The translations under genes and the position numbers were made by a program. A stretch of 64,000 bases of DNA from Runella aurantiaca (GTDB lineage: Bacteria > Bacteroidota > Bacteroidia > Cytophagales > Spirosomataceae). The stretch covers positions 1-64,000 of the forward strand of contig NZ_QPIW01000015.1 of NCBI RefSeq assembly GCF_003339505.1, written 5' to 3'. Below are positions 7,526 through 15,978 of this stretch, piece by piece; the first letter of the stretch is position 1; every line of letters starts with the position of its first letter. Below the pieces are notes generated by a model. It was not told the DNA's origin. It was given only the letters and a program-made list of their open reading frames with translations, and searched no databases.

Positions 7526-9628
7526 TTACTTCCAGCTAAGTCCCATGTTATAAAACATAAAAGCGTAAATATCTGCCGTTTGTTCCAACGACTTAGCGGT
7601 ATTGCTTGCACCGTGTCCACTGTTCACGTCAACCCGAATCAAGAGAGGATTTGTGGTGGTTTTGGCGGCTTTGGCCTGCAATTCGGCAATGTATTTAAAC
7701 GAATGCGCTGGCACCACTCGGTCGTCATGGTCGGCGGTAGTAACGAGCGTTGCGGGATAATTAATGCCTTCTTTGATGTTGTGCAGTGGCGAGTAGCCGT
7801 ACAAATTTTTGAAATCCGTGGCATTGTCGCTGCTGCCGTAATCGGCAATCCAGTTCCAACCGATGGTAAATTTATGAAAACGAAGCATGTCCATCACGCC
7901 CACTTGCGGAAACGCCACTTTGGCCAAATCAGGCCGCTGATTCATGACTGTTCCGACCAGCAAGCCTCCGTTGGAGCCACCGCGCAACGCCAAACGGGCG
8001 TTGGAGGTATATTTTTGAGCAATGAGGTACTCCCCTGCCGCAATAAAATCATCAAATACATTCTGCTTTTGAAGCCGCATTCCTGCCTCGTGCCATTTAT
8101 CACCGTATTCGGCCCCGCCGCGCAGGTTGGCCTGAGCATACACGCCGCCGTTGTCCAAAAACGGAATCAATACGGGACTGAAACTAGCCGTCAAGCTGAT
8201 GTTAAATCCACCATAGCCGTACAAAATAGTGGGATTCATTCCGTCCAATTTCAGTCCTTTTTTATAGACAATAAACATCGAAATTTTGGTGCCGTCTTTG
8301 CTGGGATAAAACACCTGCTTTGTCTCATAATCAGCGGGTGTAAAGGCCACTTCAGGGTTACGGAACACTGTACTTTTGCGCGATGCAATGTCATAACTAA
8401 AAATCGTGGGGGGATAATTGAACGAAGAAAACGTGTAAAAAACCGTTTTGTCTTCTTTTTCACCACCAAAACCACCCGCTGAGCCTAAGCCGGGGAGCGG
8501 TACTTCATTTTCGAGCTTTCCGTTCAAATCGTACACATAAGCGCGGGTCGTTACGTCTTTGAGGTAGGTCACAAACATTTTCCCACCTGCCGTGCCTGCG
8601 CCCTGCAATGGTTCGGGTTTTTCTGGAAGAATTTCTTTCCAATTTTTCTCGTCAGGATTGGCCGGGTCAAAAAGTACGACACGCTCGTTTTTGGCATTTT
8701 TATTGGTGCGGAGCAAAAATTTATTGCCCACGTTGTCGACAATCGAAAACTGATCGTCTGTAATTTCAGCAACTACGGGCTTAAACTCTTTTTGGCCGTT
8801 TTCGCGATAATAAAGTGCATTCCCATCTTTGCCTTTGCCTCTATCTGAAATATTCAGGAACGAAAACCGCTCATCTTCACTCACATACACCCCATGAAAA
8901 CGCTGCGGATTTGCTTTGTCTTCATACACCAATTCATCCACTGACTGCGCGGTTCCTACTTTGTGAAAAAACACTTGGTGATTTTCATTTTTTGCCGCCA
9001 ATGCGCTGCCTTCAGGTTTGGGATAACGGCTATAATAAAAACCATTTCCTTGCCACGAAGCCCCCGATACTTTTACCCATTCGATTTTATCGGCGAGCAT
9101 TTTCAGGGTTTTCATGTCCATAATTTGGTATTCCTGCCAATCGGAGCCGCCTTGGGAAAAACCACAAACAGCATAATCTCCTTTTTTGGACAAACTAAAT
9201 ACCGTCAGTCGCGTGGTGCCGTCGGCCGAAAGTTTGTTGGGATCCAGCACAACTTCGGGCGCACCATTCATTCCTTTTTGGCGGTACAACACCGACTGAT
9301 TTTGTAACCCGTCATTCTTATAAAAATAAAAATACTCTCCCTTGCGGCGCGGAGCCGAATATTTGGGGTAGTTATATACTTTTTCCAACTGCTGTTTGAT
9401 GAGGCCTCGGTAGGATATTTTTTCTAAATATCCGAAAGTGACCTTGTTTTGCTCCGTTACCCAGGCTTTGGTATCGGCGGCGTTATCGTCTTCGAGCCAA
9501 CGATAAGGATCGGCTACTTTTGTACCATGATAGTCATCGGTGTGCGCTACTTTTCGGGTGGAGGGATAAGTCATTTGGGCGTGTAGAGTGACGGAGAACA
9601 AGGCGAGAAAAATAAAGGGTTTTACCAT
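7526..9628 (-). CDS. S9 family prolyl oligopeptidase, exported
   Basis: This 700-residue serine peptidase cleaves after proline in short peptides. It starts with a signal peptide (LALFSVTLHAQ), indicating export. The N-terminal beta-propeller (about residues 50-430) is followed by the alpha/beta-hydrolase catalytic domain. The nucleophile is Ser552 in GGSNGGLL, the acid is an Asp in ADHDDRVVP (about residue 635) and the base is His672 in NSGHGAS. Length and order match prolyl endopeptidases. Proximity to pruA would fit use of proline-rich peptides as a carbon source, which is inference. Confidence 0.93.
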   Translation of the reverse strand: MVKPFIFLALFSVTLHAQMTYPSTRKVAHTDDYHGTKVADPYRWLEDDNAADTKAWVTEQNKVTFGYLEKISYRGLIKQQLEKVYNYPKYSAPRRKGEYFYFYKNDGLQNQSVLYRQKGMNGAPEVVLDPNKLSADGTTRLTVFSLSKKGDYAVCGFSQGGSDWQEYQIMDMKTLKMLADKIEWVKVSGASWQGNGFYYSRYPKPEGSALAAKNENHQVFFHKVGTAQSVDELVYEDKANPQRFHGVYVSEDERFSFLNISDRGKGKDGNALYYRENGQKEFKPVVAEITDDQFSIVDNVGNKFLLRTNKNAKNERVVLFDPANPDEKNWKEILPEKPEPLQGAGTAGGKMFVTYLKDVTTRAYVYDLNGKLENEVPLPGLGSAGGFGGEKEDKTVFYTFSSFNYPPTIFSYDIASRKSTVFRNPEVAFTPADYETKQVFYPSKDGTKISMFIVYKKGLKLDGMNPTILYGYGGFNISLTASFSPVLIPFLDNGGVYAQANLRGGAEYGDKWHEAGMRLQKQNVFDDFIAAGEYLIAQKYTSNARLALRGGSNGGLLVGTVMNQRPDLAKVAFPQVGVMDMLRFHKFTIGWNWIADYGSSDNATDFKNLYGYSPLHNIKEGINYPATLVTTADHDDRVVPAHSFKYIAELQAKAAKTTTNPLLIRVDVNSGHGASNTAKSLEQTADIYAFMFYNMGLSWK

Positions 9629-9659
9629 GATGGAATACGCGTTTGGATGAAGAGTTTGG

Positions 9660-9667
9660 CAAAAATA
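9660..9667 (-). promoter_or_regulatory. -7 promoter motif of the S9 peptidase gene
   Basis: On the minus strand this reads TATTTTTG, an exact TANNTTTG match about 32 bases before the start codon. It lies within the T-rich tail of the upstream gene's terminator. No clear -33 box is visible. Confidence 0.4.
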
Positions 9668-9672
9668 AAAAA

Positions 9673-9698
9673 TGTCGTCCTCTTGTCAGAGAACGACA
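9673..9698 (-). terminator. Terminator of the small lipoprotein gene
   Basis: The arms TGTCGTCCTCT and AGAGAACGACA pair over 11 positions with one mismatch around a 4-base loop. Read on the minus strand the hairpin is followed by a T-rich run, giving a typical intrinsic terminator for the gene at 9726-10181. Confidence 0.7.
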
Positions 9699-9725
9699 CC
9701 TAAATAGTTTATTTTGACACCTTTT

Positions 9726-10181
9726 TTAAGGTGATACCAATGTATAGTTATTAATGGTTCCGCCCGTTTTTTGGCTTCCAGAGGTGCGGGTCATTACAAA
9801 TTCCGTTTCAGTAGCCGAGTTTATCGTAAACTGAATGGTTCCGTTGGTGCCCGTTGGTTGTGGTGTCAAATTCTTCAATATTAGGGTGTTGCCGGCAGTT
9901 GTTTCCTGCACTTCCCACTGACCCGTAAAAGTATTTCCATCCCACTCTTTCAAGGTTGCGGAGGTAGGGCTACTCAAGTCCAACCGAAAATTAAGATACC
10001 CGGGTGTTGGGTTAGTAGCGGCGCCCTTGGTATACACTACGCTCGAACCATGCTTAATCAATTGCGCGCTCCACACTCGTCCGATAATTTCGCTTAAAGG
10101 TTTAGGTTTCTTCTTGCAGCTTGAAACCATCACGGTACCTACCACTGCAATCATTACAAAAACCGTAAAAAAACGTTTCAT
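9726..10181 (-). CDS. Small predicted lipoprotein of unknown function
   Basis: The product is 151 residues with a lipoprotein signal peptide; the lipidated Cys follows VMVSS and is trailed by KKKPKP. The rest is a Thr/Gly-rich beta-type sequence with TFTGQWEV and NGTIQFTIN, resembling small lipocalin-like Bacteroidota lipoproteins, but no family is assigned. It is transcribed alone and has its own terminator downstream. The role is unknown. Confidence 0.7.
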   Translation of the reverse strand: MKRFFTVFVMIAVVGTVMVSSCKKKPKPLSEIIGRVWSAQLIKHGSSVVYTKGAATNPTPGYLNFRLDLSSPTSATLKEWDGNTFTGQWEVQETTAGNTLILKNLTPQPTGTNGTIQFTINSATETEFVMTRTSGSQKTGGTINNYTLVSP

Positions 10182-10408
10182 AAATAGTTACTATTTTAAG
10201 TAAAATTGATTCTTCACAATTAACTCACTATACAAAACCCACGCCAAAGGTTTAATATTGCGCTCGAATATCAGTTTTTTTCAAAAAACTTACAAGCTTT
10301 CGACGCAAAACCTATTCAATGGTACTTTTAACTCGTCTTATATAATCAAGACGAAAAAAAGAGGCCACACGTTGCATCCTTATTTCTTTTTTAATTTAGG
10401 CCCACTTC

Positions 10409-10864
10409 TCACGGCAAACGAAGAGATTGCCAAGTGACCATTTGCCAGCCTTCCTTGCGCTTAACATAGACATCTGTAAAACGAAAACGGGTATTTAGTT
10501 GTTGGCCATTGCTGACTACTTTGGCAGTACAGACCCCCGTAATCACAGCCGTTTTATCATAAATCCGCACTTTCAACTCGTCAGCGGTCATTTCGTTGTA
10601 GACCAATTTACCGTCCTTTATTGATTGAATGAAAGAGGCTTTCGTGTCAATCAATCCGTTGGAATGGCAGTAAATAATGTCTTCACCCATGACTTGGTTC
10701 AGGTACGCATAATCTTTGCTGACCAATGCCGCAAAGCGTTTTTTCTCAATATCGGCAACCAATGTCTCTTTGGATGTTTGAGACAATGCCACATAACTTT
10801 TAAATACCCAGAGCAGCAAAATGGCCCCGATGAGAGTGAACCTTGATAGATTTTTCATTTTCAA
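10409..10864 (-). CDS. NTF2-like (DUF4440/SnoaL-type) exported protein
   Basis: This 151-residue protein begins with a signal peptide ending VALSQ. The mature part follows the NTF2-like cone fold pattern of DUF4440: an N-terminal helix (EKKRFAALVSKDYAYL), then DIIYCHSNG, YDKTAVITGVCTAK and FRFTDVYVKREGWQMV-like strands. Such proteins bind small ligands or act as cyclases or isomerases, and nothing here identifies the ligand. A -7 motif lies upstream, inside the end of the GMC gene. Confidence 0.75.
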   Translation of the reverse strand: MKMKNLSRFTLIGAILLLWVFKSYVALSQTSKETLVADIEKKRFAALVSKDYAYLNQVMGEDIIYCHSNGLIDTKASFIQSIKDGKLVYNEMTADELKVRIYDKTAVITGVCTAKVVSNGQQLNTRFRFTDVYVKRKEGWQMVTWQSLRLP

Positions 10865-10888
10865 TCAAATTATTGGAAAACTAATGCA

Positions 10889-10896
10889 CAAAACTA
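10889..10896 (-). promoter_or_regulatory. -7 promoter motif of the NTF2-like gene
   Basis: On the minus strand this reads TAGTTTTG, an exact TANNTTTG match 25 bases before the start codon, overlapping the stop codon of the GMC gene. No -33 box is obvious. Confidence 0.35.
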
Positions 10897-12606
10897 CAAA
10901 TTCTTTTTCTTCATTTCCTGAACGGCATGATTAGCCGCCCGGGCTGTAAACGCCATAAACGTCAAGGATGGGTTTTGGGTGCCGATGGACGTCATGGCCG
11001 CCCCGTCGGTGACAAATACATTTTTACAGGCGTGCAACTGATTCCACTTATTGACCAGCGAGGTTTTGGGGTCAGCACCCATCCTTACACCACCCATTTC
11101 GTGAATATCCAGTCCGGGATTGCGTTTATCATCTACCAAACGAATATTTTTAAAACTTGCCTTATCCAACATTTCGGCCACTGTGGTATGAAAGTGTTTA
11201 ATGATTTTCAGGTCATTGTCATCATATCCTACCGACGTAATCAACTGCGGAATACCGTATTTGTCTTTGTGGTCAGGGCTGAGTCGTAAATGGTTTTCAA
11301 ACTTCGGAATTGTTTCAGCCTGAATCTGTACGTACAAATGCCATGGCCCGGGTTGACTGTTTTTTTCTTTCCAGTCGGCCCCAAAGCCTTCTTGCCCCGC
11401 TGCATTTCCCCAGCCACCACGGGCCGCACTCAGCGCCACGAGATACCCCCGCAAGAAGTCGGTTTCCTGTTTATGCACATTCTGATAACGTGGCATAAAA
11501 CCTGACGTTGGCCGCCGACCAAAATAATATTGATCTTCAAAGCCGTCAATATCGGCATAAGCAATACCGCGATAATTGTGAAAAGCCACAAAATGCCCCA
11601 GCAACCCATTGTCATTTCCCAACCCTGCGGAAAAGCGGTTGGAGGTTGAATTGAGCAAAATCTGGTTACTTGCTAAGCACGAAGCATTCAGAAAAATGAT
11701 TTTTGCGTAATATTCAATCACCTCTTTGGTATTGGCATCTATAATCCGGACGCCTGTGGCTTTGCCCTGTTTTTCGTCATAAATAATAGAATGTACCACC
11801 GAATGCGGCCTCAGCGTGAGCTTTCCCGTTTTACGTGCGGCTGGCAAGGTAGACGATTGCGAACTAAAATACGCACCAAAAGGGCACCCTCGGTAGCACA
11901 AATGCCGCGCCTGACACTGCGCCCGGCCAAGGGCCGTATGCCAAGGCTGTGGCTTGGTGAGGTGCGCACAACGACCAATGATAAGGTGACGATCGGTGTA
12001 GTTAGCGTTCAGCGATTTTTGCAGGTGCTTCTCAACGCAGTTTAATTCCCACGGGGGTAAAAATTCCCCATCGGGCAATCCCTCCAGTCCATCTTTATTG
12101 CCGCTGATGCCGGCAAATCGTTCTACATAACTGTACCAAGGGGCCATTTCGTCGTAGGAAACAGGCCACGGAACGGCGAAGCCATCGCGGGCGGGCCCTT
12201 CGAAGTCAAACTTACTCCAACGCTGCACCTGCCGCGCCCATAAAAGTGATTTGCCGCCTACCTGATACGCCCGAATCCAGTCAAAGGGCTTTTCCTGAAT
12301 GTAAGGTTGTTCGGCATCTTTGGTAAAAAACTGCTGTGTGGCTTCATCCAACGCGTAGCATTTACTGGCAATGGGGTTTTCTTCCCTAAACGACGGCGGA
12401 AGGCGGTTATGGTGCTCAAATTCCCACGGATTTTTCATGGCCGTGGGGTAATCTGTGATGTGGTTTACATCGCGCCCGCGCTCCAATACCAACGTACGCA
12501 AGCCTTTTTCACAGAGTTCTTTGGCCGCCCAACCACCCGAAATACCCGACCCGATAACGATAGCGTCGTAAGTGTTTTGTTTTTCCGCGTTGATATTCAA
12601 ATACAT
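10894..12606 (-). CDS. GMC family oxidoreductase
   Basis: This 570-residue flavoprotein belongs to the glucose-methanol-choline family and oxidises an alcohol or sugar carbon. The FAD-binding GSGISGGWAAKELC motif lies near residues 18-31, and the C-terminal NAAMTSIGTQNPSLT-like segment carries the family's conserved terminal region. A GGVRMGADP stretch and Cys-rich YRGCPFGAYFSS resemble the large subunit of gluconate 2-dehydrogenase-type enzymes. That group often has a small Tat-exported subunit beside it, but none is seen here. There is no signal peptide. The substrate is unknown. Confidence 0.88.
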   Translation of the reverse strand: MYLNINAEKQNTYDAIVIGSGISGGWAAKELCEKGLRTLVLERGRDVNHITDYPTAMKNPWEFEHHNRLPPSFREENPIASKCYALDEATQQFFTKDAEQPYIQEKPFDWIRAYQVGGKSLLWARQVQRWSKFDFEGPARDGFAVPWPVSYDEMAPWYSYVERFAGISGNKDGLEGLPDGEFLPPWELNCVEKHLQKSLNANYTDRHLIIGRCAHLTKPQPWHTALGRAQCQARHLCYRGCPFGAYFSSQSSTLPAARKTGKLTLRPHSVVHSIIYDEKQGKATGVRIIDANTKEVIEYYAKIIFLNASCLASNQILLNSTSNRFSAGLGNDNGLLGHFVAFHNYRGIAYADIDGFEDQYYFGRRPTSGFMPRYQNVHKQETDFLRGYLVALSAARGGWGNAAGQEGFGADWKEKNSQPGPWHLYVQIQAETIPKFENHLRLSPDHKDKYGIPQLITSVGYDDNDLKIIKHFHTTVAEMLDKASFKNIRLVDDKRNPGLDIHEMGGVRMGADPKTSLVNKWNQLHACKNVFVTDGAAMTSIGTQNPSLTFMAFTARAANHAVQEMKKKNL

Positions 12607-12635
12607 ATAGAAACGGGTTCTTTTATAAACAACTA

Positions 12636-12643
12636 CAAAAGTA
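12636..12643 (-). promoter_or_regulatory. -7 promoter motif of the GMC oxidoreductase gene
   Basis: On the minus strand this reads TACTTTTG, matching TANNTTTG, 30 bases upstream of the start codon. A -33 box is not clear. Confidence 0.35.
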
Positions 12644-12807
12644 AATTCACGAACTCGAAGGTACTAAGATTTATGATGGGAAGAAAAAGTGCAGGTGTGT
12701 AAATAATTCCACACTTCCCTTTGCTACTGGCACACTTTTTTAAGCATTCTCTGTGCAGCATTATTCATTCGCTGCCTTATTCGAAATTCACTAATCTCTA
12801 CATCAAA

Positions 12808-13662
12808 ATGAAACGATTCATAATTGCTTCTCTCGCATCGTTGGTTTTCGTGGTTGCGTGCCAAAAAGTGCCGCTCACGGGCCGTAATCAGTTGATGCTC
12901 ATCAACAGTAAAGAGCTGCTACCCATGAGTTTCAGCAGCTACAAAGAAGTACTCGACACCAGCAAAGTTTTGCGAAACGGCGCTCAGGTAGAAATGGTTA
13001 AACGCGCTGGGCAACGCATCAAAAAATCCGTTGAAGCCTATTTGACCGCCAATAATTACAGTCAGGTATTGGAAGGGTTTCAGTGGGAATTTAACGTCAT
13101 CGACAACAAAGCCGTCAATGCTTGGTGTATGCCCGGCGGGAAAGTGGTTTTTTATACGGGGATTTTACCCATCTGTCGCGATGAAACAGGCATTGCCGTG
13201 GTGATGGGCCACGAAATTTCACACGCCATTGCCAGTCACGGCGCTGAGCGCATGAGTCAAGGGCTACTCGCCCAGGGAGCGCTCACTGCTGGTCAAGTGG
13301 GATTGGGCGTAGCGATGGCCAACAAACCCCAAGAAACCCAAAACATTTGGATGGGGCTGTACGGGATAGCGGCACCAGCGGCGGCCAGTGTGGGGTATAT
13401 TTTACCCAATAGCCGCAATCAGGAAAGTGAAGCCGACCGTTTGGGACTTACGTTTATGGCTATGGCGGGCTATGATCCACGCGCTGCCGTTGATTTTTGG
13501 CAACGGATGGCGCAGGCAAGTGGTGGTCAGAAACCTCCGCAGTGGCTCTCTACTCACCCCGCTGATAATAGCCGCGTGTCCAACCTTCAGAAGTTGATGC
13601 CCGATGCAGTGAAGCTTTATAACAAATCAACCGGAAATACTAAATCAACGGGAAGACGATAG
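12808..13662 (+). CDS. M48 family metallopeptidase lipoprotein
   Basis: This 284-residue zinc peptidase is predicted to be lipid-anchored. The ATG at 12808 gives a signal peptide ending LVFVVAC, with the lipobox Cys at residue 18. The zinc motif HEISH lies at residues 135-139, with the third ligand in the ESEADRLG segment. The layout matches BepA/LoiP-like enzymes that survey outer-membrane protein assembly. It stands alone and converges on a thioesterase gene across a long palindrome. Confidence 0.9.
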   Translation: MKRFIIASLASLVFVVACQKVPLTGRNQLMLINSKELLPMSFSSYKEVLDTSKVLRNGAQVEMVKRAGQRIKKSVEAYLTANNYSQVLEGFQWEFNVIDNKAVNAWCMPGGKVVFYTGILPICRDETGIAVVMGHEISHAIASHGAERMSQGLLAQGALTAGQVGLGVAMANKPQETQNIWMGLYGIAAPAAASVGYILPNSRNQESEADRLGLTFMAMAGYDPRAAVDFWQRMAQASGGQKPPQWLSTHPADNSRVSNLQKLMPDAVKLYNKSTGNTKSTGRR

Positions 13663-13669
13663 AAAATAC

Positions 13670-13702
13670 AACGTCGGCGAGGTTTTGAACCTCGCCGACG
13701 TT
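13670..13702. repeat. Perfect 15-bp palindrome between convergent genes
   Basis: The arms at 13670-13684 and 13688-13702 (AACGTCGGCGAGGTT and its exact reverse complement) surround a 3-base loop, TTG. There is no T-run on either side, so it looks more like a REP-type palindrome than a simple terminator, although it could end transcription from both flanking genes. Confidence 0.7.
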
Positions 13703-13713
13703 ACGACATTCTC

Positions 13714-14145
13714 TTAACTTTTCAAAAGTCGTGCTCTGATGGCCTCCGGAATGGGGGCTTTCTTTTTTTGGGCATAGTCATAAAATACCACCCGGGCAAC
13801 ACCTTCGGCAGCGATGCGCTCATGACGCGTACTGATGACCAATTGTTGCAGTTGAATACTGAATTCATCCACCGACTCAGGTTTGACCCGCGACGCAACT
13901 ACAACCGTATCAGGATACGTGACAGGAAACTTATATCGGCAGTTTATTTCAGCCAAAATAGGCCCAATTCCTTCTGGCAACGCCGCTAATTGCAAAAAAT
14001 CGCTAAAAAAACGAATTCGGCCCGACTCCATATAACGCAGGTACGAAACATTGTTTACATGCTGCATGGCATCCATATCCCCCCACTGAACGGGCAGTTC
14101 GAGGTAAGAAGGATAGTCTTTGATAAATTCCTGAATAAAAAGCAT
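13714..14145 (-). CDS. Acyl-CoA thioesterase (4HBT, YbgC/FadM-like)
   Basis: This 143-residue hot-dog-fold protein has the family's length. The signature WGDMDAMQHVNNVSYLRYME near residues 21-40 includes the conserved Asp (DMDAMQHVNN) used by YbgC/FadM thioesterases. It is cytosolic and probably hydrolyses acyl-CoA esters; the exact chain preference cannot be read. It ends at the long palindrome and is preceded, in the same direction, by the RDD gene. Confidence 0.85.
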   Translation of the reverse strand: MLFIQEFIKDYPSYLELPVQWGDMDAMQHVNNVSYLRYMESGRIRFFSDFLQLAALPEGIGPILAEINCRYKFPVTYPDTVVVASRVKPESVDEFSIQLQQLVISTRHERIAAEGVARVVFYDYAQKKKAPIPEAIRARLLKS

Positions 14146-14170
14146 GTTTTTTGGAGCGTTTCAGATTCAA

Positions 14171-14881
14171 TCAATTATTTTCTTGAGAAGCCAAATACGT
14201 ATAATCGTTGATGATAGTCAGCAGAAAAGTACGCGGCTCAGTGATATTATTGATACTGAGCACATTCGACACCTTTTCGGCCGTTTGGGCTGTCAATTCT
14301 TCATTACGTCTTCTAAGTACCTGCCGAATGGTTTCAATATCACGGTCAGTTAATTGGACCACTTCCGAGTAGGTAACTTTATAATCTTCGGGCAGTTCTT
14401 GATAAACTACTTGGCTGAGCTGTACGCGTTTGGTTGTTTTTATTACGGTAGTACCCGCCGCAATGTCGCCTATTCGCTGGCCCTTCCCATTGGCCGCTAT
14501 CGCAATAATGGCCACAATCGGCGTAAAAATACCCGTGTCAATAATCAACAATAGCCACCGCAACAGGTAGGCGCTCAGCGTTGGTTTGTTGCCGTCCAAG
14601 CGCACCACCCTAATATTCATGGCTCTTTTCCCCAATGTTTGCCCATTTAGAAAATATTCGGCAAGCAAAGGATAAAGTAAAACGGGCAAGATAATGGTTA
14701 AAACCATCAAAAACATGGATTGATCATCACCTAGTTTGAGTAAAGAAAACAACCCAAACCACGCCATAGCCCACCCCAAATAAATCAATCGGTCGATGAT
14801 GGTCGCCAAGATACGGTCTCCCACACTGGCTGGTTCATATTCTAATTCAACATTTTGGGAAGTTTGGATACGGACAGACAT
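14171..14881 (-). CDS. RDD family membrane protein
   Basis: The 236-residue protein has the RDD domain (about residues 17-150): RILATIIDRLIYLG with the Arg-Asp pair, a hydrophobic hairpin, and TLGKRAMNIRVVR. The start at 14881 (MSVRIQTSQ) is preferred over an upstream in-frame ATG that adds 24 non-conserved residues. RDD proteins are multipass membrane proteins of mostly unknown role, some acting in cation/proton exchange. It is divergent from the SpoIIM gene, a pairing common in Bacteroidota. Confidence 0.85.
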   Translation of the reverse strand: MSVRIQTSQNVELEYEPASVGDRILATIIDRLIYLGWAMAWFGLFSLLKLGDDQSMFLMVLTIILPVLLYPLLAEYFLNGQTLGKRAMNIRVVRLDGNKPTLSAYLLRWLLLIIDTGIFTPIVAIIAIAANGKGQRIGDIAAGTTVIKTTKRVQLSQVVYQELPEDYKVTYSEVVQLTDRDIETIRQVLRRRNEELTAQTAEKVSNVLSINNITEPRTFLLTIINDYTYLASQENN

Positions 14882-14990
14882 TTTTTCGGGTGGAAAAGGA
14901 TGAATTTGTGAATGAGTGAATAGTTTTTTATAACTTTTCCGCAAAATAGACAATTCGTTTATTTACTCATTCTATCATTTATTCATTTTA

Positions 14991-15938
14991 ATGAAAGAAG
15001 CTGTTTTTGTCAAACGAAATACGGAAAAGTGGCACGAATACGAGTCTACCCCCGCCCACGACCCCGACCGGCTTACGGAGCGATTCATTGAGTTGACCGA
15101 TGACCTTTCGTACGCCCGGACGTTCTATCCCAAGTCCACTGTGACGCGTTATCTCAACGGGGTGGCGGCTCAATTTCACCAAAAACTCTATTCCAACCGC
15201 CAAGAAGACCGCAACCGCATTGCCGCTTTTTGGAAATACGAACTGCCTCTTTTGATGTTTGAATCACGGTTTAAGTTGTTGTACTCATTCCTGTTTTTTT
15301 TCGGCGCTTGTATTCTGGGCTGGCTATCGGCGGCCCACGACGATACTTACGTAAGACTCATCATGGGAGATGAGTACGTAAATCAAACCCTCGAAAACAT
15401 TAAAAATGGCGACCCTTTGGCTATTTATGGCGGTACGGGCCAAGCCGATATGTTCATGCAAATCACCGTCAACAACATCAAAGTTTCGTTTGTGGCGTTT
15501 GCGTTGGGAGCTTTTTTCTCGTTTGGCACCATCGCTATACTATTCCAAAATGGCGTTATGTTGGGTTCTTTTCAGTACTTTTTCTTTGAGCGCGACCTGT
15601 TATTGACTTCTGTTTTGAAAATATGGATTCACGGTACGCTCGAAATCTCCGCCATTGTCATTGCAGGGGCCGCTGGATTGGTGATGGGCCACAGTTTACT
15701 TTTCCCTGGCACCTACAGCCGGCTAGAATCATTTAAACAGGGCGCAAAAAAGGGCATGAAAATTGTCATTGGCTTAGTGCCCGTCTTTATTACTGCGGGT
15801 TTTTTAGAAAGTTTTATTACCCGGCTTACCCTGCATCCCGTAGTTAGCAGCAGCAGCATTATTGCTTCGGCCCTGTTTATCGTGTGGTATTTTGTTCTGT
15901 ACCCGCGAAAAATTTACCAACAAACGACCCTCTCTTAA
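14991..15938 (+). CDS. Stage II sporulation protein M (SpoIIM) family membrane protein
   Basis: The 315-residue protein has a soluble N-terminal part with a Trp/Arg-rich helix (residues 1-95) and a C-terminal set of about five membrane segments. These include FGTIAILFQNGVMLGSF and the conserved WIHGTLEISAIVIAG. In non-sporulating Bacteroidota this family usually sits with RDD, DUF4129 and MoxR/DUF58 genes of unknown membrane function. Here only the RDD gene and one further membrane protein accompany it. Confidence 0.88.
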   Translation: MKEAVFVKRNTEKWHEYESTPAHDPDRLTERFIELTDDLSYARTFYPKSTVTRYLNGVAAQFHQKLYSNRQEDRNRIAAFWKYELPLLMFESRFKLLYSFLFFFGACILGWLSAAHDDTYVRLIMGDEYVNQTLENIKNGDPLAIYGGTGQADMFMQITVNNIKVSFVAFALGAFFSFGTIAILFQNGVMLGSFQYFFFERDLLLTSVLKIWIHGTLEISAIVIAGAAGLVMGHSLLFPGTYSRLESFKQGAKKGMKIVIGLVPVFITAGFLESFITRLTLHPVVSSSSIIASALFIVWYFVLYPRKIYQQTTLS

Positions 15939-15978
15939 TTTCCTCCTAACGAACCATCTCCTCTTAACTTTCTAACCG

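Noticed and set aside
7494-7620. A 42-residue N-terminal extension of pruA
   Set aside because: It would overlap the end of the S9 gene and lacks the family N-terminus, which begins at MATGFF.
7523-8482. A long open frame (319 codons) antisense to the S9 peptidase
   Set aside because: It is a shadow of the real gene, with no domain, signal or motif of its own; similar shadows were ignored throughout.
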